In this document: positions 23,601 through 30,000 of the stretch, piece by piece
Numbering within the stretch: position 1 is the stretch's first letter
How the letters are laid out: each line of letters begins with the position of its first letter
Assembly: GCA_032718475.1 (NCBI GenBank)
Contig: JAUCBJ010006203.1
Location: 1-30,000 of the forward strand
DNA length: 30,000 nt
Direction: 5' to 3'
DNA from: Nemertoderma westbladi
Lineage: Eukaryota > Xenacoelomorpha > Nemertodermatida > Nemertodermatidae
Position numbers and translations under genes: made by a program
Notes under the pieces: model-generated
Databases searched by the model: none
Told to the model about the DNA's origin: nothing
The model's input: the letters and a program-made list of their open reading frames with translations, nothing else

Positions 23601-24271
23601 CAACAATACAGTGACATTCATTCGCTCTACCAAGCGGTAAGTGTTAGACCAACAATACAGTTACATTCGCTCTACCAAGCGGTAAGTGTTAGACCAACAA
23701 TACAGTGACAATCGCTGAAACCAAGCGGTAAGTGTAAGACCAACAATACAGTGACAATCGCTGAAACCAAGCGGTAAGTGTTAGACCAACAATACAGTGG
23801 CATTCGCTCTACCAAGCGGTAAGTGTTAGACCAACAATACAGTGACAATCGCTCTACCAAGCGGTAAGTGTTAGACCAACAATACAGTGACATTCATTCG
23901 CTCTACCAAGCGGTAAGTGTTAGACCAACAATACAGTGACATTCGCTCTACCAAGCGGTAAGTGTTAGACCAACAATACAGTGACATTCATTCGCTCTAC
24001 CAAGCGGTAAGTGTTAGACCAACAATACAGTGACATTCGCTCTACCAAGCGGTAAGTGTTAGACCAACAATACAGTGACATTCGCTCTACCAAGCGGTAA
24101 GTGTTAGACCAACAATACAGTGACATTCGCTCTACCAAGCGGTAAGTGTTAGACCAACAATACAGTGACAATCGCTCTACCAAGCGGTAAGTGTTAGACC
24201 AACAATACAGTGACAATCGCTCTACCAAGCGGTAAGTGTTAGACCAACAATACAGTGACATTCGCTCTACC
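11640..24271. repeat. Satellite array, 45 bp unit with 46 and 49 bp variants, about 280 copies
   Basis: The unit contains AAGCGGTAAGTGTTAGACC, then CAACAATACAGTGACA, then (A/T)TCGCTCTACC. Three length classes occur: 45 bp (CTCTACC), 46 bp (CTGAAACC) and 49 bp (an ATTC duplication giving ATTCATTCG). Other markers are GTTACA for GTGACA, CCCAGCGG, GTGTGAGACC and GTGTAAGACC. Most variation sits between the CAG and the ACC; the rest is nearly constant. Length variants are regional: only 45 bp units at 11640-12510, many 46 bp units at 12511-17680 and 21080-23780, and many 49 bp units at 18460-21000. The copy number is an estimate from the span. All three plus-strand frames of the unit contain stops. 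One minus-strand frame is open but is broken by every 46 or 49 bp unit, so coding is unlikely. Confidence 0.97.
23396..23947. repeat. Higher-order repeat: two near-identical 276 bp blocks inside the satellite
   Basis: Six monomers (three of 45, two of 46, one of 49 bp) at 23396-23671 recur at 23672-23947. Both blocks hold the same rare markers in the same places: a GTGTAAGACC unit, two CTGAAACC units, a GTGGCATTCG unit and an ATTCATTCG unit. The only difference I noticed is GTTACATTCG against GTGACATTCG near the block ends. This shows recent duplication of a multi-monomer block. Confidence 0.85.
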
Positions 24272-24868
24272 GAGAGAAAGCCGCCCCAATATTAGATTAT
24301 TACAACAACATATCCATTGGGTAAGAAAGTGGAGGAGAGCCAGCCCGTCTCTTAATTTTTTACTTTATATTACGCGATCAATTTTCACTCATCTCGTCAT
24401 GAACCCAACATGTATGTAACCTTTTGTTAAATTTGTTGGCTATGCGTTTGCGGTTGTTTGGGCGGAGTGTGGTAGGCCTACACTTTTCACACTTAAATAT
24501 TTTGGTTGTGAAATGTTACAGGGCATAGCGATCTGAGATATTTCATTTATATTTTATTATGAGAGGAAGAAGAACATACAACGTTATTTACTATGTAACA
24601 AAATAATTGTTTTCGGGTTTAACTTGGAAGCCTCCCCAAATAGTTGATATACAATTATATTTAAAATTATTTCCATGGTCATGGTCATTCACCCGTCTTT
24701 AGTTAGAAATTTGTTTGCATGAAAGACAGTTTAGTTTAGTTTTTACTGATTTATTATCTCTTATCTGACTGGGGTAATAATAAAGGATAGGATAAATGGA
24801 AGCAAAGTGTGACAGTAACAAATATTTCCCCGTCACCCTAGCATGTCTTAAGTATATGATATATCAAA

Positions 24869-24917
24869 GGGGGAAGTTTGGATTCACTGCATAAATGCAG
24901 TTCACCAAACTTCCCCC
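24869..24917. repeat. Long imperfect hairpin
   Basis: GGGGGAAGTTTGG (24869-24881) is perfectly complementary to CCAAACTTCCCCC (24905-24917). Inside the loop ACTGCAT and ATGCAGT pair again. The whole is a 49 base hairpin with one small internal mismatch block. Further CTTCCCCC motifs follow at about 24932-24947. Confidence 0.75.
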
Positions 24918-25768
24918 GAATACACACTGTAACTTCCCCCTTCCCCCAAATATCCACTGTTGAATTAATTTGAAGCGATATAATAAGTACAAAATTGTGC
25001 GAGTTTTTAATTGTGTGGTCCAATTGTTATTTGATTTCTATTTATTATTTAAAGTGCATTTAATATCACACTGGTTTTTAGAATATTATACTATACAACC
25101 TTATGTTTTATTAATTTACCCAATCGAAGCCTCATAAGGGCCGGTTATTTGTACGCATATCCCCTAATGCGCTCAGTAAGGTTCAAACAACATATTAATA
25201 TGAAAATAAAGTATCTGCAAAGAAAATAACCCAATACTATATAATTTGACCTTATTAAAAAATTTGCACTTTTGCACACTTATTTGTACAAGTGCACTTC
25301 AGCAGATCGTAATGGTGGCTCTTATTTAACAAACTTATGTTTATCCTCTACCGATCTACGGTGTATGATCAAGTGTCAGTCGCTAAAAGTGTCAAAAATC
25401 CAATTTAATAAATCTGGATTTGCGATTTTGGACCATATTCATGGACATTTTAAGTCACTTTATATACATAAAAAGTTAAACAAATGTTACGATTATAGTT
25501 AGAAATCATTCCAAACTACATTTTAATCCAAAAAATAACATTCTACGATGAATAGAACTGGAAATAATAGTGTTTGAAATATCGAAAAAATGTTCACTAT
25601 TTAAGTGCATTTTGCACTAAGTGCACATAAGTCTTTTCCCAAGTTTTATCCTATTTCACACACTACAATCTATCCTCTATATAATGAAAAAAGTTTCAGA
25701 TCAAACGGCCCAGTAGAACCGAAGTTATTTATGTTTAAAATAGTCACTCGAAAATTTCAAATTCTCTT

Positions 25769-25841
25769 GGTCACATAGTCTAGTGGTTATCAATCACGTT
25801 AATGAAACCTAAGTTCGCGGGTTCGAAATCCAATATTGACC
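25769..25841 (+). pseudogene. tRNA-like sequence (tRNA pseudogene or SINE head)
   Basis: The 73 bases have an A-box-like TAGTCTAGTGGTTATCA and a B-box-like GGTTCGAAATCC at normal tRNA spacing. The end bases GGTCA and TGACC pair as an acceptor stem (5 of 7 pairs). The T-arm stem pairs poorly and no CCA follows. A T-rich run at 25851-25860 could be a Pol III stop. A working tRNA is unlikely; a tRNA pseudogene or the head of a tRNA-derived SINE fits better. Confidence 0.5.
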
Positions 25842-27216
25842 TGACCATTCTTAATTTTTTTGCAAAAAAAATTATTTTTATTTTTTCACTAAAATCGCTC
25901 TAACTTCGGTTCTGGTGGTCCAAATTCAATAATATTGGTATATTCTTTGCCGTAATTTTTTTCTTAATCTTTTGAGAAGGGGTTATTTTTGACCCCAAAA
26001 AAATTAAAAAAAGGGCCAAAATAACGCGATATTTTTCGACCCTTAAAATTCGTAATTTTAATTATATATGTTAAGATAAAAGATAGCGGAGTTAATTTGA
26101 AACTTTTTACAGGTACTTTTGGCGCAATACGCTAAATTATAATGGAATAGCGATTTGTTAAAAAAAAAATTTTTCGTCCCTTTTTATAAATATTATATTT
26201 CACACGATCGCCTGCCGCTCCAGTTTTATAATACCTCCGGCGCTGTGATTAACGCTGTTAGATAGATAATTTAACGCACTATAAGTCAGTGTAAACAAAT
26301 CTCCCGTAAGTTAAGTAGTTTTCGAGCTAGACGATTTCCCGCGAAGCAAGTTTGAAGCGCGAAATTATAATTTTGGCCCTCATTTTTTTAATATCATCCT
26401 TGGAGCAAAACCGATAGCATATTTGAATTCCCCGTATGGATATTGACTGTATAGAATGTACCTTAACCAACTAAAGTTAAAAATAAAAAATTATTCGATA
26501 AAAACTACTTTACAAATTCTGGCCCTTTTTGGCCCCTATTGCCGACATATTTTTTGTACCCCCATTCGATAGGAACGTAGCCCCAATGGTCTTCTACGAG
26601 TTTCATAAAAGAATTAGTGGATTCCTACCCGCGTTGTCGAATTAAACATTTCGGAAATAAGTTTTCCAAAAAAGACGGACAAAAACGTACAAATTTACAG
26701 CCCCTTTTTCCACCCGAAATTTTAATAAATATCTTACCCCCATTCGATACGAAGGTAGTACCACTCTTCCCCTTTCCAACCGCGTTACTTTCGTCCCCGT
26801 ACGATTAATATTAGCTGAGTTATAGCGGATCCCGCAAAGTCATTTTGTCCGTTTTTTCAACTTTGACGGACATTTTCAGAAAAAAGGCGTGGTAATCTTT
26901 TTTGAAAAAAAAAACGAATTCACTAATTAATCCCTTCTATCGTATCCCGGCGTCGGCTAAGCAATAACCTAGGGTTTTTTCGAGCCACTGTAGAGCGCCT
27001 TTCAAAAAAATTTTAAAATTGTCGAAAAAATGACGGTTTTTTGTCCGCCGTGTCCGTCGAAGGGTTAGATTTCATAATGTTAGAGTTGCTAATATCTTAG
27101 AATTCCGAGCCGCTCCCCTGGTGAGAAAATAAAAAAATTTGGTCAGTTCCTTCATCGAAAAGTCCCCCAGAATCCCAAGTTAACCTATATAGTTAGCGAG
27201 GGCCTGCGGCTTTAGG

Positions 27217-27254
27217 AGCGGCCGCGGTATTCACCTCCCTCATAGCGGCCGCGG
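27217..27254. repeat. Direct repeat of AGCGGCCGCGG in a local GC-rich patch
   Basis: AGCGGCCGCGG occurs at 27217-27227 and 27244-27254 (27 bp apart) in a short GC-rich patch within AT-rich surroundings, about 35 bp before the satellite resumes. Confidence 0.7.
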
Positions 27255-27288
27255 CGGTGTTGCGTCAAATGGAGAAATATTTATCCCA

Positions 27289-27433
27289 CCAAGCGGTAAG
27301 TGTTAGACCAACAATACAGTGACATTCGCTCTACCAAGCGGTAAGTGTTAGACCAACAATACAGTGACAATCGCTCTACCAAGCGGTAAGTGTTAGACCA
27401 ACAATACAGTGACAATCGATCTACCAAGCGGTA
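27289..27433. repeat. Satellite continuation, about 3.2 units
   Basis: Three full 45 bp units plus CCAAGCGGTA, identical in sequence type to the main array. The third unit has the rarer GATCTACC form also seen at 22670-22790. The block ends where a LINE is inserted. Confidence 0.95.
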
Positions 27434-28074
27434 TAGATAGATAGATAGATAGATTTATTTACATTATGTAAAAACAATAACAAATACACCAAACAATGTA
27501 CCGGTATAAAGGTATTGTCCAACATAACATATAGGATTACCCCTAAAGCTTTGCAGCTTATTTCCAAGGGGGTCCTTTATGTTACTTGGTTACAAATACA
27601 ATATTACACTAGGCTAACCTAAAACCAATATAAAACGTAATTACACTATGTACATGTACAACTTTACCGAGAGCGTGACAATGCCCGACTCAACGATAAA
27701 GATGTAATGTACAGAACAATTTATTATAAAACGTAATTACAGTATAAATAGTAAATAATTAATAAACTAATAACTTACTGTAGGACTATTGTACCTATTT
27801 TTACATTGCACACGGAGATGAGATTTAACTGCAGATTTAAAAGAATGTTGATTATTTAGGTTTTTAATTTCATTAGGCAGAGCGTTCCAATTTTTTATGC
27901 CGTTAAAAAAGAAAGTATCAGATTCAAAGGATTTACAATTCGGGAGGTAGAAGTTTGAAGCACTAGCTCTGGTACTGTAAGAGTGTGTATCGCGTACTCT
28001 GTTGAATTTTTGTTTTAGGTAATTGGGACATTTACCATTATACACTTTATAAGTATTTAAATGTTTGTTACTTT
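27434..28074 (-). mobile_element. 5'-truncated LINE (non-LTR retrotransposon) inserted in the satellite
   Basis: The minus strand carries the end of a LINE coding frame, a 3' untranslated region of about 330 bases, and a 3' tail of TCTA repeats (TAGATAGA on the plus strand, 27434-27455). The satellite unit is cut between GCGGTA on the left (ending 27433) and GTAAGTG on the right (from 28075), so GTA is present on both sides as a probable 3 bp target duplication. Microsatellite 3' tails are known in CR1/L2-like and some Jockey-like LINEs. The insertion is younger than the satellite. Confidence 0.85.
27767..28074 (-). pseudogene. C-terminal fragment of LINE reverse transcriptase polyprotein
   Basis: The frame is open from the truncation point to a stop at 27767 (about 100 residues). 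It contains YKVYNGKCPNYLKQKF and, later, FFFNGIKNWNALPNEIKNL and FKSAVKSHL. These are the hallmarks of the tail of many LINE proteins (a P-x-Y-L motif, then W-N-x-L-P and F-K). The RT and endonuclease domains are missing through 5' truncation. It cannot be functional alone. Confidence 0.8.
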
Positions 28075-28415
28075 GTAAGTGTTAGACCAACAATACAGTG
28101 ACAATCGCTCTACCAAGCGGTAAGTGTTAGACCAACAATACAGTGGCATTCGCTCTACCAAGCGGTAAGTGTTAGACCAACAATACAGTGACATTCGCTC
28201 TACCAAGCGGTAAGTGTTAGACCAACAATACAGTTACAATCGCTCTACCAAGCGGTAAGTGTTAGACCAACAATACAGTGACATTCGCTCTACCAAGCGG
28301 TAAGTGTTAGACCAACAATACAGTGACATTCGCTCTACCAAGCGGTAAGTGTTAGACCAACAATACAGTGACATTCGCTCTACCAAGCGGTAAGTGTTAG
28401 ACCAACAATACAGTT
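28075..28415. repeat. Satellite continuation, about 7.5 units, next to the Trabid acceptor
   Basis: Units of 45 bp resume in phase after the LINE and end at AATACAGTTA (28415). Only 34 bases separate this end from the first base of the Trabid exon. Those bases hold a CTAAAC/TTAAC branch-point-like piece and a pyrimidine-rich tract ending in ATAG. Confidence 0.95.
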
Positions 28416-28449
28416 ATCAACTAAACTGTTAACTCTGTTGCTGTTATAG

Positions 28450-28717
28450 AAATCTCGGAAATGAGTCAATGGATCCGGGCTAAGCTGTTGGGAGATATAG
28501 TGGACCAGGAAGTGCAGAAGGAGTTGGATTCCAGCCGAATAATCAACTGGAGTCGCGAGCTCACGGGTCGTCTGGGCAGTCGGTTGTACGCGCTGTGGAA
28601 CCGGACGGCGGGGGACTGTCTACTGGACTCGGTGCTGCAGGCCACCTGGGGAATCTTCGACAAAGAAAATGTGCTGAGACGGGCTCTGGCGGATAGTCTA
28701 CTAGAAGCCGGAATCAA
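28450..28717 (+). CDS. ZRANB1: Trabid (ZRANB1-family OTU deubiquitinase), exon with catalytic Cys
   Basis: Trabid is an OTU-family deubiquitinase that prefers K29- and K33-linked ubiquitin chains and is linked to Wnt signalling. This exon is preceded by a pyrimidine-rich tract and ATAG (acceptor at 28448-28449) and followed by GTAAGT (28718). It opens with two bases of a split codon and ends with two (AA), completed to Lys by the next exon. It encodes the start of the catalytic domain, with LYALWNRTAGDCLLDSV as the diagnostic motif; its Cys (28617-28619) is the OTU nucleophile. The ATG at 28461 is probably internal, since the family has zinc fingers and an ankyrin-type ubiquitin-binding domain before this point. 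Those exons are not visible, so the upstream intron must be long or its exons lie outside. Exon GC content is well above that of its surroundings. Confidence 0.9.
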
Positions 28718-29288
28718 GTAAGTCGTTCGTCACGTTTATTTATACAGAATCTTATAATGAAATTATTTATAATTTAATGTTTGAACTCGGCACATTAATT
28801 TTTGTCGAAATTCTATTTGTTATTTCTCTTATATTTTATTTGGCTTTACCTTTTTGGAGACAACCTCCATTTTTTGTAGGTTTAAAATACCTACTAACTT
28901 AGTTGGTATGCATTGGAATTAGTAAGTTCTTATGATATTTTTCATGGCAGAAATTGAAATTTGAAAAATGACTCCGTCATTTATTCAATAAATTCGTTTG
29001 AAATGTTCAGAGAATGGTCTTGATATATTGACCTATAAAACTTCTAGACAGATGTTTGACATTTTGATCTGAAGTGTAATGTAAACTACAAAAATTGTAT
29101 TTTATTATGGGCCGATAATTTTTCAAATTTTCGGCCTAAAACAAAACTTTCACTCAAATTCTGTTTACAAGTTTTATTGATTAATAAATGACGGATAAGT
29201 TACATTTTGAGTGAATCAAAAACGATAAGTAATAATTTATAATGATGCGATGGTGTCAAAATGTTATTAAAATTTTAAAAATTTATAG
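28718..29288 (+). other. Trabid intron, 571 bp
   Basis: It begins GTAAGT and ends TTTATAG. AT-rich, with no gene or repeat recognised inside. Removal joins the split AA|G codon in frame between the two Trabid exons. Confidence 0.9.
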
Positions 29289-29533
29289 GTTCTACGCTAG
29301 ATGGCGTGAGTACGAGATCCTCCAGGCCGATATGCTGCAGTACAGCTGGAATAACGCCCAATGGGAGGCCGAGTGGACCATACAGCTAAGTCTAGCCACC
29401 CAACCAGGATCGGCGCTCGAGCAGCTGCATATATTCGCGTTGGCCCACATACTGCGTCGACCAATCATAGTCTACGGGGTGAAACTCGTTAAGAGTTTCA
29501 GGGGGGAAACCCTGGGGTTCGCTCGATTCGAAG
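29289..29533 (+). CDS. ZRANB1: Trabid (ZRANB1-family OTU deubiquitinase), next exon of the OTU domain
   Basis: The exon starts after TATAG with the last base of a Lys codon and continues FYARWREYEILQADML, then LSLATQPGSALEQLHIFALA, HILRRPIIVYGVK and SFRGETLGFARFEG. This wording is typical of the Trabid OTU domain between the catalytic Cys and the catalytic His. It ends in phase 1 at GAAG before the donor GTGAGT (29534). The catalytic His and the C-terminus must lie to the right of the window. No stop or frameshift is present in either exon, so the gene looks functional. Confidence 0.92.
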
Positions 29534-29551
29534 GTGAGTCTGATACTAACG

Positions 29552-29646
29552 TGGTACCACCCCATGGTACTACGGTGACATGGTGCCGTGGTTCCACCCC
29601 ACCGTACTGCGGTGGCGCGGTGTCGTAGTACCATGAGGTGGCACCA
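29552..29646. repeat. Inverted repeat with 23 bp arms just inside the Trabid intron
   Basis: Arm 29552-29574 (with core ATGGTACTACG) is complementary to 29624-29646 (core CGTAGTACCAT) with two mismatches. Between them CCACCG and CGGTGG form another hairpin around TACTG. The repeat begins 18 bases after the exon end and shares GGTACCACCCC wording with the minisatellite that follows. Confidence 0.75.
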
Positions 29647-29650
29647 GTCA

Positions 29651-30000
29651 CCCCAGTACGATGGGGTGGTTCCGTGGCACCCCAGTACGATGGGGTGGTT
29701 CCGCGGCCCCGTGCCACCCCAGTACGATGGGGTGGTTCCGCGGCCCCGTGCCACCCCAGTACGATGGGGTGGTTCCGCGGCCCCGTGCCACCCCAGTACG
29801 ATGGGGTGGTACCGCGGCCCCGTGCCACCCCAGTACGATGGGGTGGTACCGCGGCCCCGTGCCACCCCAGTACGATGGGGTGGTACCGCGGCCCCGTGCC
29901 ACCCCAGTACGATGGGGTGGTACCGCGGCCCCGTGCCACCCCAGTACGATGGGGGTGGTACCGCGGCCCCGTGCCACCCCAGTACGATGGGGTGGTTCCG
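29651..30000. repeat. GC-rich 37 bp minisatellite, each unit a hairpin
   Basis: CCCCAGTACGATGGGG recurs at 29651, 29680, 29717, 29754, 29791, 29828, 29865, 29902, 29939 and 29977: a 37 bp period after a short first unit, with one 38 bp unit near the end. In each unit CCACCCCA and TGGGGTGG pair perfectly around the loop GTACGA. Units differ by GGTTCCGCGG or GGTACCGCGG. The array continues past the right edge. Open minus-strand frames through it are a by-product of the composition. Confidence 0.95.

Larger units (their letters stand above)
24272..27288. other. 3.0 kb gene-free AT-rich block interrupting the satellite
   Basis: No convincing gene. The satellite stops after CTCTACC at 24271 and resumes with ACCAAGCGG near 27287, so the block separates two parts of one unit with ACC present on both sides. 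I see no terminal inverted repeats and no transposase. Contents include a hairpin at 24869-24917, a tRNA-like sequence at 25769-25841, many A and T homopolymer runs around 25840-27050, and two copies of a CCCCCATTCGATA motif (about 26561 and 26740). A GC-rich end with two AGCGGCCGCGG copies lies at its right boundary. Confidence 0.6.

Noticed and set aside
11576-24261. Minus-strand frames encoding a 15-residue repeat (SLYCWSNTYRLVER), looking like a repetitive protein
   Set aside because: They arise because the unit is 45 bp, a multiple of three, and one of six frames lacks a stop. Every 46 or 49 bp unit shifts the frame, so no long protein is possible, and all unit variants are tolerated without regard to frame.
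11640-24271. CRISPR-like pattern of constant and variable blocks
   Set aside because: The variable block has only a few recurring versions and not unique spacers, the units are contiguous satellites, and the setting is a eukaryotic genome with introns.
28466-28717. Minus-strand 83-codon frame opposite the Trabid exon
   Set aside because: It is the antisense of a strongly recognised exon with proper splice sites and has no features of its own.
29392-29977. Minus-strand frames with a repeated Gly/His/Pro-rich wording
   Set aside because: They are translations of the GC-rich minisatellite (37 bp period, so three units restore the frame) and of the antisense of the Trabid exon. No independent coding signal.

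Overview
This is a piece of a metazoan nuclear genome. Supporting signs are spliced exons with consensus donor and acceptor sites, a 12.6 kb satellite array, LTR and non-LTR retrotransposons, and a MITE-like element. The two host exons encode part of the OTU catalytic domain of Trabid (ZRANB1 family). Their wording looks arthropod-like to me, but the species cannot be fixed from the sequence alone.

Layout. (1) 1-6245, minus strand: a BEL/Pao LTR retrotransposon running off the left edge. A single open frame of 1193 codons (3581 down to 3) holds the end of gag with zinc knuckles, an aspartic protease, reverse transcriptase and RNase H. Upstream of it, gag is broken into four further frames that overlap end to end. 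(2) 6246-9181: no recognisable gene; AT-rich, may include the element's leader and 5' LTR, which I could not delimit. (3) 9182-9720: an 85-86 bp tandem repeat and a cluster of AACC/GGTT palindromes. (4) About 9960-11300: a decayed non-LTR retrotransposon on the minus strand, split by an 821 bp element (10259-11079) with long terminal inverted repeats and TA target duplication. The core of that element carries a perfect match to the histone mRNA 3' stem-loop consensus. (5) 11640-24271: a satellite of roughly 280 copies of a 45 bp unit, with 46 and 49 bp variants. (6) 24272-27288: a 3 kb gene-free AT-rich block that interrupts the satellite in phase. (7) 27289-28415: more of the same satellite, itself split by a 5'-truncated LINE (27434-28074). 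(8) 28450-29533, plus strand: two Trabid exons with a 571 bp intron. (9) 29552-30000: inverted repeats and a GC-rich 37 bp minisatellite in the next intron, running off the right edge.

The satellite ends only 34 bp before the Trabid acceptor, so it is best read as intronic in that gene (inference). On the Trabid sense strand each satellite unit carries a GGTAAGT motif that resembles a strong 5' splice site. The element remnants show an order of events: satellite amplification first, then LINE insertion into it; and non-LTR element first, then MITE insertion into it.
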